Part shown: positions 1-8,311 of the stretch, in pieces
Layout of the letters: each line of letters begins with the position of its first letter
Position numbering within the stretch: position 1 is the first letter of the stretch
DNA from: Pseudoalteromonas xiamenensis
Lineage (GTDB): Bacteria; Pseudomonadota; Gammaproteobacteria; Enterobacterales; Alteromonadaceae
Direction: 5' to 3'
NCBI RefSeq assembly: GCF_030994125.1
Contig: NZ_CP099918.1
Coordinates: 744,001-808,000, forward strand
Length of the DNA: 64,000 nt
The notes under the pieces: generated by a model
What the model was told of the DNA's origin: nothing
Database searches by the model: none
Seen by the model: the letters and a program-made list of their open reading frames with translations, nothing else
Translations under genes and position numbers: made by a program

Positions 1-52
1 AGTTTCAGCCTGTTTAGCAAACTATTTATGCGTTACCAATGAAAACAACGCA

Positions 53-1399
53 ATGGCAAGAAGTGAGCCCGTTTCATCTCAAACAAAAAAACAATGGCAA
101 TTTAGGCATCATCTCGTCGTAAAGTTATTTGAACGAAACGGCAGCGCTACGAATGAAATCACGCATATCTTAATGCGCCTAACGAAATATCAAAAAGCCC
201 TTAACTACCCTGACCTAATTAACCTGTATGATTTTAAAACACTCATCGTTGCGGTTGCTGATTTGATTGCAAGGCGCATTACGCCAAAAAGTTCGAACGA
301 AAAAACCACTCCCCTAAGAGACACATTAAAGGATCTTTACTTAAGCGCCGCAAGTGAGAAAGTGCGTACAGTATTAAAAGCTCTGGTTGCAGAGCTTGAA
401 TACCCTTTTCCAGGCCAACTCACTCGCTTTAAGGGTTACAATGCGTTTTGTTTAAAGCATGCAAAAACGCATACCGAACTTTGCGTCGTGAACGACAAGA
501 AGCAGCTCCAAACTATAACCACAGAGCAGCATTTAAACTTTAGACAATCTAGTATTCCGCTTGCAGATCCTACGATTATCTTTGGTATTTGGTTCGCACG
601 AAAGCAAGTAGAAGAAATCCGTTCCGAAGAAGCAGAAAAACCAAGCGTTATTGAGACTGCTGTAGAACTAGGCCATCATGATTTTGTGAGTTATCAACAA
701 ATAGAAAAAGCACTTTCGTACCATCCTAATCTTGTCGAACGGCTTTTGACAGCCGCACGTCAATACAACAAACAACAACAAAAAGCTGGTGGGCTAAGGC
801 ACAGTTTAACAATGGTGGGGCTCGATAATGCCGCACTTATGTGTCAACGCGTACTGCTCGAACAAAGCCTAGAAGACTACGCACATCCATTGATGGCTGA
901 AGTGTTAAGTCGCTATGCCATCACCTTAAAAGCAGTTCAAGCCTACACTGCGTTACAAACTACCTATCATTTTGAAGCAATTGCCGGCCCGTTTACCGCA
1001 TATGTTTACTACTTGTTATGCACCTATCAGGATATTAAGTGGCAAATACCAGATGTAGAATTCGATCAAAAAACCACACCGCTCAGTTATGCCTATATTT
1101 TTGGCATTAGCTCGGTGGATAACAAAACCGTGTGCGAGTCAATACAAGCACATTTTTCTTTTAGCGGCGCGCATAAAGCCTTTATTTCGTCAGAACTTTC
1201 ATCAAAAGAACAGCTAATCGGTTTATCCAAAGCGATGGTATTCATTAAGCTCGCCGTATACCGACTTTTAAAACCCGAGGTCCCTTTCTCTGCTTGGCAA
1301 AAAGCATTGATCCAAGAACAGCTAGTTGATCTTTCGGTGACGGATTTTAAACATTTTGTTGAAAAAATCATTGAACAAGCGCCGTATAACCCAATCTAA
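53..1399 (+). CDS. HDOD-like domain protein, function unknown (possibly 5'-truncated)
   Basis: Encodes 448 residues if it starts at the ATG at 53. The frame stays open with no stop back to base 2, and no clear ribosome binding site precedes this ATG, so the true start may lie before the window. About residues 210-300 show the spacing of an HDOD domain: an acidic stretch, LLxxA, then a Leu-Arg-His-Ser motif followed by a Val-Gly-Leu-Asp motif, comparable to the 'LxxAIxxLG' core. I see no EAL, GGDEF or metal-binding HD motif, so this would be a signalling or scaffold module rather than a nuclease. The N-terminal 200 residues are basic and match nothing I recognise. It is followed by 211 noncoding bases and is probably monocistronic. 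HDOD assignment is an inference from pattern. Confidence 0.55.
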   Translation: MARSEPVSSQTKKQWQFRHHLVVKLFERNGSATNEITHILMRLTKYQKALNYPDLINLYDFKTLIVAVADLIARRITPKSSNEKTTPLRDTLKDLYLSAASEKVRTVLKALVAELEYPFPGQLTRFKGYNAFCLKHAKTHTELCVVNDKKQLQTITTEQHLNFRQSSIPLADPTIIFGIWFARKQVEEIRSEEAEKPSVIETAVELGHHDFVSYQQIEKALSYHPNLVERLLTAARQYNKQQQKAGGLRHSLTMVGLDNAALMCQRVLLEQSLEDYAHPLMAEVLSRYAITLKAVQAYTALQTTYHFEAIAGPFTAYVYYLLCTYQDIKWQIPDVEFDQKTTPLSYAYIFGISSVDNKTVCESIQAHFSFSGAHKAFISSELSSKEQLIGLSKAMVFIKLAVYRLLKPEVPFSAWQKALIQEQLVDLSVTDFKHFVEKIIEQAPYNPI

Positions 1400-1610
1400 T
1401 TGCTCATCATTTCTTCAATAGATTGTACTAATAACTAACATAAATAGCATTTATGTCTATTAAGCATTCCAAACTGGAATAAGCATGAATAAATTGCTAT
1501 AAAACGCGCTTAATTTTTCAAGCGAATCCCAAGCCTACAAACCAGATGCTACACTGATACTTTTATCGTCAGCAGTAGTCGTAGGCGCATTATTGATATA
1601 GGAACTAGAT

Positions 1611-2618
1611 ATGGCAAAGCAAACCATTACGGTGATCCGTGGCGACGGTATCGGCCCAAGCATCATTGACTCAGCGATTGAAATCTTAAACGCAGCAGGT
1701 TGTGACTTTGAATATGAATTCGTTGATGCTGGCTTAGCAGCGCTAGAAAAAACGGGCGAGCTTCTTCCAAAGGAAACTTTAGAAGCAATTGAGCGTAACA
1801 AGATCACGTTAAAAGGTCCACTTACAACACCTGTTGGCGAAGGTTTTACGTCAATCAACGTAACACTGCGTAAACAATTCAACCTATACGCAAACGTGCG
1901 CCCAGTGAAATCCTTTGAAGGCACAAAAGCGCGCTACAACGACATCGACATCATTACCGTTCGCGAAAACACGCAAGGTATGTACTCAGGACTTGGCCAA
2001 GTGGTCTCTGCTGATGGTTCTGAAGCTGAAGCTATGTCAAAGATCACTCGTGACGGCGCTGAGAAGATCGTTACTTTTGCTTATGAACTAGCACGTCGCG
2101 AAGGTCGTAAGAAAGTTACAGCGGTGCATAAAGCAAATATTCTTAAGTCAACATCTGGTTTATTTTTGAAAGTTGCACGCGAAGTCGCAGAACGTTACCC
2201 AGACATCGAATCAGCTGAAATGATTGTTGATGCAACCTGCATGAAACTAGTCATGACGCCTGAAGAATTCGACGTCATCGTAACAACTAACCTATTCGGC
2301 GACATTCTATCTGACCTTTGTGCAGGTCTTGTAGGTGGTTTAGGTATGGCTCCTGGCGCTAACATTGGTGAGGGCGCTGCGATTTTTGAAGCTGTACACG
2401 GTAGTGCACCTGACATTGCAGGAAAAAATCTTGCAAACCCTACGTCAGTAATCCTTGCTTCTATCCAAATGCTTGATTACCTTGGCATGCCAGAAACTGC
2501 AGAGAAGATTCGTGCAGCCGTTGCAGATGTAATTAAATCAGGCGACCGCACAACACGTGACCTTGGTGGTACGCATGGTACAACCGATTTCACTCAAGCG
2601 GTAATTGAACGCCTTTAA
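1611..2618 (+). CDS. isocitrate dehydrogenase, NAD-type (isocitrate/isopropylmalate dehydrogenase family)
   Basis: Oxidative decarboxylation of isocitrate to 2-oxoglutarate in the TCA cycle, cytoplasmic. The 335-residue length fits the short homo-oligomeric NAD-dependent class rather than the 416-residue E. coli Icd. Visible family features are GDGIGP at 11-16, the substrate loop with Ser81, Asn83, Arg87 and Arg97, the RENTQG signature near 118-123, and the C-terminal HGSAPDIAGK motif near 263-272. The 3-isopropylmalate dehydrogenase alternative is less likely because the substrate loop has the Ser-Ile-Asn-Val pattern of isocitrate enzymes and no leuCD genes are near. A clear ribosome binding site (AGGAAC) precedes the ATG and an intrinsic terminator follows directly, so it is a single-gene unit. 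Cofactor preference is inferred from length and family, not proven. Confidence 0.88.
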   Translation: MAKQTITVIRGDGIGPSIIDSAIEILNAAGCDFEYEFVDAGLAALEKTGELLPKETLEAIERNKITLKGPLTTPVGEGFTSINVTLRKQFNLYANVRPVKSFEGTKARYNDIDIITVRENTQGMYSGLGQVVSADGSEAEAMSKITRDGAEKIVTFAYELARREGRKKVTAVHKANILKSTSGLFLKVAREVAERYPDIESAEMIVDATCMKLVMTPEEFDVIVTTNLFGDILSDLCAGLVGGLGMAPGANIGEGAAIFEAVHGSAPDIAGKNLANPTSVILASIQMLDYLGMPETAEKIRAAVADVIKSGDRTTRDLGGTHGTTDFTQAVIERL

Positions 2619-2634
2619 TTTACCGTTTTAGTTG

Positions 2635-2671
2635 AAAAAAGCCAACGCAATGCGTTGGCTTTTTATTTTTT
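2635..2671 (+). terminator. intrinsic terminator after isocitrate dehydrogenase
   Basis: A perfect 9-bp stem (gccaacgca / tgcgttggc, 2641-2659) is preceded by an A-run and followed by a T-rich tract to about 2671. It lies 20 bases after the stop codon. Confidence 0.9.
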
Positions 2672-2772
2672 GAATAATTTTTCCTTTAAGCAATTCTTCT
2701 CCAAGTTCTTTGCATTATTCCTCCCAATAGCCTGCTTTCAAAAAAAATATATGCAACTTATCTATAACAGGG

Positions 2773-2801
2773 TTGACATAGAAATCTAAAAAGCATACAA
2801 A
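2773..2801 (+). promoter_or_regulatory. sigma70-type promoter of the ilvIH leader
   Basis: TTGACA at 2773-2778 and TACAAA at 2796-2801 are separated by exactly 17 bases. The transcript would start near 2808, about 30 bases before the leader peptide ATG at 2838. Seen by consensus match only. Confidence 0.65.
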
Positions 2802-2837
2802 TAGTTCATTACTGAAACAGATTACATTGTCGCCAAA

Positions 2838-2909
2838 ATGAAAAACGTATTCGCTATCGTCAACGTCCTAGTACTGGTCTTAGTCTTAAGTCCAGCGGGG
2901 TCGTATTAG
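2838..2909 (+). CDS. ilv leader peptide (attenuation peptide), 23 residues
   Basis: A short reading frame of 23 codons, too short for ordinary gene callers. Its sequence reads MKNVFAIVNVL then VLVLVLSPAGSY: of the first 17 residues six are Val, three or more are Leu and one is Ile, with an unbroken alternating Val/Leu run from residue 10 to 17. It sits 30 bases after a TTGACA-N17-TACAAA promoter and 18 bases before a perfect terminator hairpin, with ilvI downstream. This is the classic architecture of amino-acid-starvation attenuation: a ribosome stalled on scarce Val- or Leu-tRNA would free bases 2895-2901 for antiterminator pairing. A weak purine tract (cgccaaa) precedes the ATG. The role is inferred from composition and position; the reading frame is directly seen. 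Confidence 0.85.
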   Translation: MKNVFAIVNVLVLVLVLSPAGSY

Positions 2910-2934
2910 ATAGCATTTGGCTAAACAACCCCGC
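2895..2934 (+). promoter_or_regulatory. antiterminator arm of ilvIH attenuator
   Basis: GCGGGGT at 2895-2901, inside the last codons of the leader peptide, is complementary over 7 bases to ACCCCGC at 2928-2934, which is also the 5' arm of the terminator. The two pairings exclude each other. A ribosome that reaches the leader stop codon (2907-2909) covers 2895-2901 and leaves the terminator to form; a ribosome stalled on the Val/Leu run near 2865-2888 would leave it free. The complementarity is seen; the switch is inferred. Confidence 0.75.
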
Positions 2935-2955
2935 AAATTTGCGGGGTTTTTTTTT
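2927..2955 (+). terminator. ilvIH attenuator terminator
   Basis: A perfect palindrome (aaccccgcaaa / tttgcggggtt, 2927-2948) runs straight into nine T residues (2947-2955). It lies about 180 bases before the ilvI start, after a Val/Leu-rich leader peptide, so it acts inside the leader, not after a gene. Confidence 0.9.
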
Positions 2956-3135
2956 AACTAAAATCAGTATTTCTGCGTATAGCAGTCAATTGTTGGACGT
3001 GAAGTTCTCTCGGATTGACTCACTGATACTCAAAAATTGGCGTTAAGCGAATTTGTCAGATGAAAACTCGCATGACGGTGGGAGTATTCACTTTATCGCA
3101 GATATATTGGCTTCAATCACAACTGAGGAATGAGG

Positions 3136-4857
3136 ATGAACGAGCAATATAATGGCTCTCAATTAGTTGTAAAAGCGCTTCAAGCACTCGATGTAAAATA
3201 CATCTTTGGCTACCCTGGTGGCTCAGTGCTAGATCTTTACGATGCACTTTTTCAACAATCTGAGATAGAACATATCTTAGTACGTCATGAGCAAGCAGCA
3301 ACACACATGGCTGACGGTTTCGCACGTAGCACAGGCGAAGTAGGAGTCGTTCTTGCGACATCAGGACCTGGCGCAACAAATTGCGTTACTGGCATTGCAA
3401 CGGCTTACATGGACTCAATCCCGATGGTTGTGCTCTCAGGCCAAGTTCCTTCAAACCTAATTGGGGACGACGCGTTCCAAGAAACAGATATTGTTGGCTG
3501 TTCACGCCCTATCGTAAAACACAGTTTTAACTGTCGTCACGCTGAGGAAATCCCAACCGTACTTGCGAAGGCGTTTTTCTTAGCAAAATCAGGACGTCCT
3601 GGGCCCGTTGTTGTTGAATTACCGAAAGATATACTCAACCCAGCACAATTCTTTGATTTCAAGATGCCTGAAAATATTGAGATGCGTACCTACAATCCAA
3701 ATGTGAAAGGCCATCCAAAGCAAATTAAAAAGGCCGTAAGTGCGATATTGGGCGCGAAGAAATTAGTTGTATATTCTGGTGGCGGAATTGTTCTTTCGAA
3801 TACTTCTTTGCAACTAACACAGCTTGTAGAATCGCTTAACGCGCCATGTACAAATACCTTAATGGGCTTGGGTGGGCTAAGTGGTACACATCCTAATTTT
3901 CTCGGCATGCTTGGTATGCATGGTACGTTAGAAGCAAATAAAGCAATGGCGAACGCCGATGTTATTCTAGCGCTTGGCGCGCGATTTGATGATCGAGTTA
4001 CCAATAACGTACAAAAATTCTGTCCAGATGCCACAATTGTGCATGTTGATGTAGACCCAACATCAATCTCAAAAACGGTAAAAGCACACATTCCTGTTGT
4101 TGGTTGTCTTGCTACAGTACTAGAGCAACTGCAAAGCGCTATTGACGCGTCGAAAGACCGTATCGACCGAAGTGCACAAGAAGATTGGTGGTATCAAATC
4201 ACCAAATGGCGTGAACAAAATTGCCTAAGCTTTGACGCCTCAGGCGAAAAAATCAAGCCACAGGAAGTTATCCGCAAGGTTTATGATATTACTAACGGCG
4301 AGGCGTACGTTTGTTCTGATGTAGGTCAACACCAAATGTTCGCCGCACAGCACTACCCTTTTAAAAATCCACGCCAATGGATTAATTCTGGTGGTCTTGG
4401 CACCATGGGCTTTGGTCTACCTGCAGCGATGGGCGTAAAAGTTGCCTTCCCGTCAAGCGAAGTAATCTGCGTAACAGGCGATGGCTCTATTCAAATGAAC
4501 ATTCAGGAACTCAGCACCTGTTTGCAATATGGCTTAAATGTGAAGATTGTATCACTCAACAATCGTTCGTTGGGAATGGTTAGACAGTGGCAAGATATGC
4601 TGTACGGTGGCCGTCATGCTAGTTCCTACATGGAGTCATTACCTGACTTCGTCAAACTAGCAGAAGCCTACGGCCACGTTGGTATTAAAGTCGATACACG
4701 AGACCAACTCGATGAAGCCCTTGAGAGAGCATTCAGCATCAATGACAGATTGGTTTTCTTAGATATTTGTGTCGATGAATCTGAACACGTATACCCTATG
4801 CAAATAAAGCTAGGCAGCGTTGATGAAATGTGGCTTAAAAAGGGAGTAAAAGCATAA
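3136..4857 (+). CDS. ilvI: acetolactate synthase large (catalytic) subunit
   Basis: Thiamine-diphosphate enzyme that condenses two pyruvates to acetolactate, or pyruvate with 2-oxobutyrate, the first common step of valine, leucine and isoleucine synthesis. About 573 residues, normal for the family. Visible are the N-terminal [13 protein letters not shown] motif, the HEQAA catalytic-glutamate motif, GRPGPV...PKD and the C-terminal thiamine-diphosphate motif GDGS-x-QMNIQEL ending in NN. An ATG at 3130 lies in frame, but its only ribosome binding site (GAGGA, 3125-3129) is one base away; the ATG at 3136 has TGAGGA six bases upstream and is preferred. The stop codon overlaps the ilvH start (TAATG), so the two subunits are translationally coupled. 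Expression is probably set by the attenuator at 2838-2955. Confidence 0.95.
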   Translation: MNEQYNGSQLVVKALQALDVKYIFGYPGGSVLDLYDALFQQSEIEHILVRHEQAATHMADGFARSTGEVGVVLATSGPGATNCVTGIATAYMDSIPMVVLSGQVPSNLIGDDAFQETDIVGCSRPIVKHSFNCRHAEEIPTVLAKAFFLAKSGRPGPVVVELPKDILNPAQFFDFKMPENIEMRTYNPNVKGHPKQIKKAVSAILGAKKLVVYSGGGIVLSNTSLQLTQLVESLNAPCTNTLMGLGGLSGTHPNFLGMLGMHGTLEANKAMANADVILALGARFDDRVTNNVQKFCPDATIVHVDVDPTSISKTVKAHIPVVGCLATVLEQLQSAIDASKDRIDRSAQEDWWYQITKWREQNCLSFDASGEKIKPQEVIRKVYDITNGEAYVCSDVGQHQMFAAQHYPFKNPRQWINSGGLGTMGFGLPAAMGVKVAFPSSEVICVTGDGSIQMNIQELSTCLQYGLNVKIVSLNNRSLGMVRQWQDMLYGGRHASSYMESLPDFVKLAEAYGHVGIKVDTRDQLDEALERAFSINDRLVFLDICVDESEHVYPMQIKLGSVDEMWLKKGVKA

Positions 4858-5354
4858 TGAAACGTATCTTAGCTATCTTACTTGAAAATGAGCCGGGTGC
4901 ATTGTCGAGAATTGTTGGTCTGTTTTCACAACGGGCCTATAACATCGATTCATTGACTGTTGGAACAACCGATGACCAAACGCTTTCTCGTATCACTATT
5001 ACTACTCATGGTGACGACCGAGTGGTTGAACAGATAACCAAACAAGTAAATAAGTTAGTCGATGTATTAAAAGTGCTCGATCTAACTGAAATGCAACACA
5101 TTGAACGCGAATTACTGTTAGTAAAAGTGTATGCAAGGGATGAGCAAAGCAGAGCTGCAGTAACGCGTGTTTGCGATGTGTTTCAGGGTTCGATCATCGA
5201 CATGGGTAAACAGAGCTACACACTACAGATGGTCTCTGGAAAAGACAAAATTGAGTCTTTCCTCGATATGTTAAGACACGAAACCGACCTTATCGAGGTA
5301 GTTCGAAGTGGAACCGTTGGCATAGGCCGCGGTGATAAAGCACTGAGAAGTTAG
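4857..5354 (+). CDS. ilvH: acetolactate synthase small (regulatory) subunit
   Basis: 165 residues, the usual length of the IlvH regulatory partner that confers valine feedback inhibition and full activity on the large subunit. The N-terminal ACT domain shows ILLENEPGALSRIVGLF and YNIDSLTVG near residues 6-38; the C-terminal half shows the LLVKV and the GTVGIGRGDKAL ending typical of the family. It starts inside the ilvI stop codon and is followed by a hairpin terminator shared with hupB, which comes from the other strand. Confidence 0.95.
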   Translation: MKRILAILLENEPGALSRIVGLFSQRAYNIDSLTVGTTDDQTLSRITITTHGDDRVVEQITKQVNKLVDVLKVLDLTEMQHIERELLLVKVYARDEQSRAAVTRVCDVFQGSIIDMGKQSYTLQMVSGKDKIESFLDMLRHETDLIEVVRSGTVGIGRGDKALRS

Positions 5355-5361
5355 ACAAAAT

Positions 5362-5385
5362 AAAAGGGGCTAAAAGCCCCTTTTA
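5362..5385. terminator. bidirectional terminator between ilvH and hupB
   Basis: Stem aaaaggggc / gccccttttat with loop taaaa. The A-run on the left and T-run on the right give a U-tract on both strands, fitting the convergent genes. Confidence 0.88.
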
Positions 5386-5406
5386 TTTAATTTGAAAGCG
5401 TAACTA

Positions 5407-5682
5407 TTATGGGTTTACGCTATCTTTCAAACCTTTACCAGGCTTGAATGAAGGAATGTTTGCTGCAGAAATTTGAATTTCCGCGCCAGTTTGTGGGTTA
5501 CGACCTGTACGAGCTGCACGCTCTTTAACAGAGAATGTACCAAAACCAACCAGTGCTACTGCATTCCCATCTTGAAGAGATTTAGTAACAGCACCTGTGA
5601 ATGCGTCTAATGCACGCGCAGCCGCTGCTTTAGAAATTTCTGCATCCGCCGCCATTTTTTCAACTAGTTGAGCTTTATTCAT
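5407..5682 (-). CDS. hupB: DNA-binding protein HU, beta-type
   Basis: Small nucleoid protein that bends and compacts DNA as a dimer. 91 residues, full length. The beta-arm signature GFGTF and the RTGRNPQTG motif are intact, followed by the [13 protein letters not shown]-terminus. The residues around [11 protein letters not shown] and VKERAARTG are closer, from memory, to E. coli HupB than HupA. A good ribosome binding site (AGGAAT) precedes the ATG. It stands alone, convergent with ilvH, and about 170 AT-rich bases upstream probably hold its promoter. Confidence 0.93.
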   Translation of the reverse strand: MNKAQLVEKMAADAEISKAAAARALDAFTGAVTKSLQDGNAVALVGFGTFSVKERAARTGRNPQTGAEIQISAANIPSFKPGKGLKDSVNP

Positions 5683-5853
5683 CGTTTGATTCCTATTCTT
5701 TATTTTTATGCCTTAGCAAATCCTATACTTATGCATTTTTACTGCGTTGGCAACTACTAAATGCATCATTTTTAACTTTATCGATGAAATTATCGTTCTC
5801 CGTTTTTATTTTCGGTAATTTTGAACACAGCTCTACGTTTGTTGTTAACAATA

Positions 5854-6342
5854 CTAATCCCTAAGGCTCATTTTAAGGGACGTTCGAGCCAATAGCATGA
5901 AACAAACTGACCAACTCATTCCAAACAACAGAACAAACTCAATCCGTTCTCTTTGAAGTGTGAGCAAGTTCAAATTTTCTGCTGCGAGGTAGCTAATAGA
6001 GCAACCAAGGCTCAGCAACAATAATTGATAGCATGTATTCAATTTGAAAACAAACGAAAGACTTTCTCGGACTGTGAATATAAAACAACCCCAAAGCAAT
6101 ACGATATAATCAGGTAGCATCGCGTCAATATAGCGAAATAGACCTAAAAATGAGAGTGTTTGCTCTACAAGTAACAAAGAAGGCAATAGAATCAGCAGAT
6201 CCACAATCGCCTGCCGTTTGTCTCGATTCGATAAATACAGCAATATCGCGATGACAACTAAATACTGAACAGCATTGTCTCTCAATAGTGCAGTTGCCCA
6301 CCACGCAATTTGAAACAAAATGCCATTAATAGCTAAGCGCAT
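5854..6342 (-). CDS. DUF2878 family integral membrane protein
   Basis: 162 residues with about four or five hydrophobic segments and very few charged residues except between them, so an inner-membrane protein. Length, Trp-rich start and position resemble the DUF2878 family, which I know mainly as a neighbour of Cfa-like methyltransferases and DUF1365 proteins. It is the last gene of the ECF/ChrR operon and overlaps the end of the cfa-like reading frame by 17 bases, so translation is probably coupled. No function is established; a role in transporting or inserting the modified lipid is only a guess from context. I see no convincing terminator in the 170 bases between it and hupB. Confidence 0.65.
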   Translation of the reverse strand: MRLAINGILFQIAWWATALLRDNAVQYLVVIAILLYLSNRDKRQAIVDLLILLPSLLLVEQTLSFLGLFRYIDAMLPDYIVLLWGCFIFTVRESLSFVFKLNTCYQLLLLSLGCSISYLAAENLNLLTLQRERIEFVLLFGMSWSVCFMLLARTSLKMSLRD

Positions 6343-7587
6343 TGAGACAGTCGGTTGTTCTGGCTCTCGGTTTTCGGGCGACTAAATGTATTGCACTGGT
6401 TGCGCGTTGCTTAAATGCACCTTCACAATAACAAAAATAGAACGTCCAGAGGCGATAGAAAGATTCGTCGAATTTCGTTCTATCCAAGTTTGGCCACGCG
6501 TTTACAAATCGTTCGTGCCAGTGTTTTAAGGTATGCGCATAATGCAGACCTATATCATGAAGGCCATGTATGACCAAGTTGGTTCTTTCACGAATGTGCT
6601 TAGTCATTTGTTCGATTGAAGGCAAACAGCCCCCGGAAAAATATATTGTTGAATAAAGTCAGAGTTTTTCAGGTAATGGTCATAACGCTGATCAGCAATC
6701 GTAATCGCTTGGATTAACATTAAACCATCATCTTTCAGTAGAGCATTACATTTCGTAAAGAATCCAGAAAGATATTCGTGCCCTACCGCTTCAATCATCT
6801 CAATAGAAACCAGCTTGTCGAACTTTCCCTCTAGTTCGCGATAGTCCTTTTTGAGTAGGGTTATTTTATGCTCAAGATTTTTTTCTGCGATTTTTCCCTT
6901 AACATAGCTAAATTGTTCTTCAGATATGGTCGTAGTAGTAACGTACACACCATAATTTTCAGCGGCATAGAGTGCTAAAGCCCCCCAACCAGTACCGATT
7001 TCGACAAGTGTTTCGCCTTCTTTTAAATCAAGTCGTTCACAAATCGCGCGCAGTTTATTTTGCTGAGCCTCTTCAAGTGACTCGGTTGGATGCGAAAAGA
7101 TTGCGCTCGAATAAAGCATTTCTTTACTTAAGAACGCCGTGTATAGGTCGTTTCCCAGATCATAATGCGCAGCAATGTTTTTCTTCGATTGCGCTTTCGT
7201 ATTGCGATTCAAGCGATGTTTTACTTTATTTGAAATCGCAGTTAACCAATTAAATTGCTTCTCGAACTCGTCCAACACACATTGATTTTTTACGAACAGT
7301 TCTATTAAGTCTGTTAGTCTATTCGTATTCCAATACCCCGCGATGTACGCTTCTGCTGCTCCGATGCTTCCCCCAAGAGCAAAACTTTTATACATGCGAG
7401 GATCGATAACATCGATTACAACATCTACTTCATTACTTTGTCCAAACTCATAACGAGTACCCGCTTCATTAATCACCAATTTTCCATATATAAGATTGGA
7501 AAACGCCTTATGAACGAGGTGGCGATATAGTTTTAAGAGTCCAGACACATTTGTCGAAGCAGTTTGTAATGCCGTTATTTTTTCCAT
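6326..7587 (-). pseudogene. cfa: cyclopropane-fatty-acid-synthase-like SAM methyltransferase, interrupted by a -1 frameshift
   Basis: Two adjoining frames make one family member. The first (7587 down to about 6631) holds the SAM-binding motif VEIGTGWGAL near residue 198, the family's HYDLGNDLY motif and reaches YIFPG. The second (down to 6326) continues with CLPSIEQM, GLHDIGLHYAHTL and RLWTFYFCYCEGAF, the normal Cfa C-terminus. Reading CCG GGG then GGC, one base back, would join them into about 420 residues. The break lies in a run of five G (6630-6634, as C on the plus strand); six would restore the frame. The C-terminal part is well conserved, so this is either a recent mutation or a base-calling error. 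The enzyme family transfers a methyl or methylene group from SAM to unsaturated acyl chains of phospholipids. It follows DUF1365 by two bases and belongs to the ECF/ChrR operon. Confidence 0.85.
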
Positions 7588-7588
7588 G

Positions 7589-8311
7589 TTACTTTCCTGG
7601 ATGAGCGATAAAAGGAACTCGTTTTAAAAACAATCGAAGGGCGTGCCAATAAATGCCTTTTACAATGCTGAAGGTCATAACTGGGAACATCTTTAATACC
7701 TTTCGAATAACAACAGGATTTAGCCTTTCCTTTCTCAGTGTTAACGATGCGTCGAACACTTTTTGGCTACCACGTTGATTTTTGATGTGAACAAAAACCT
7801 TGTTTTCATCAACTTTAACCTGCCAGTGGTAATTCATCTCTAAATCCATGAAAGGTGATACGTGAAAGTTCTTTTTAAAGTTCACATTTTCTTGCTTTAG
7901 CGGCACTAAATAGCAATGTCTTTGATCCCATGGTGTATTGGATACTTCAGCAACCATGTAGCCATATTCACCATCTATCTGGTAAAAAAAGAAATTAACG
8001 GGACTAAAATAAAAACCGAAGCACCGAGCCTGACAAAGAACATACGTCTTCTCAACCGCATCATTGATTCCCAATTCCCTGAGTGCAGCAATTGCCCGCT
8101 CTGAAATATGCCCATCGTAACCAACGAGGTAATCCGACTGTTTAAAACGTATTGGGTTGTAGAACTTTGTTCCAATTGCCCAATGAACCTGATTGATGGC
8201 CGGTATGTCGTCGAGTTCAAGCCATAACATATAAATTGGGTAGTTGAATCTATGTTGCGCATGCTCTGTACGGGAGTGGTGCACAGAACCAATACATACC
8301 GCACTATTCAA
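7589..8311 (-). CDS. DUF1365 family protein
   Basis: About 240 residues. Family features from the start are SAVCIGSVHHSR, the MLWLELDD motif, and FGFYFSPVNFFF followed by AEVSNTPW. The frame is open to an ATG at 8416, but that would overlap the previous gene by 113 bases and add 35 residues absent from the family. A TTG at 8311 has GGGAG six bases upstream and begins just where DUF1365 proteins begin; I take it as the start, giving an 8-base overlap with the FAD oxidoreductase. Biochemistry is not established. Family members travel with FAD amine-oxidase-like proteins and Cfa-like methyltransferases, as here, and the cluster has been linked in Rhodobacter to furan-fatty-acid synthesis (from memory). 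Confidence 0.8.
   Translation of the reverse strand: MNSAVCIGSVHHSRTEHAQHRFNYPIYMLWLELDDIPAINQVHWAIGTKFYNPIRFKQSDYLVGYDGHISERAIAALRELGINDAVEKTYVLCQARCFGFYFSPVNFFFYQIDGEYGYMVAEVSNTPWDQRHCYLVPLKQENVNFKKNFHVSPFMDLEMNYHWQVKVDENKVFVHIKNQRGSQKVFDASLTLRKERLNPVVIRKVLKMFPVMTFSIVKGIYWHALRLFLKRVPFIAHPGK

Noticed and set aside
1466..1503. Promoter or operator before isocitrate dehydrogenase (ATTCCA/TGGAAT repeat and TATAAA)
   Set aside because: The -35 match is weak and the repeat is short; not strong enough to list as a feature.
6630..6636. Programmed -1 frameshift in cfa
   Set aside because: Zero-frame codons CCG GGG G do not form an X XXY YYZ slippery site; a missing G is simpler.
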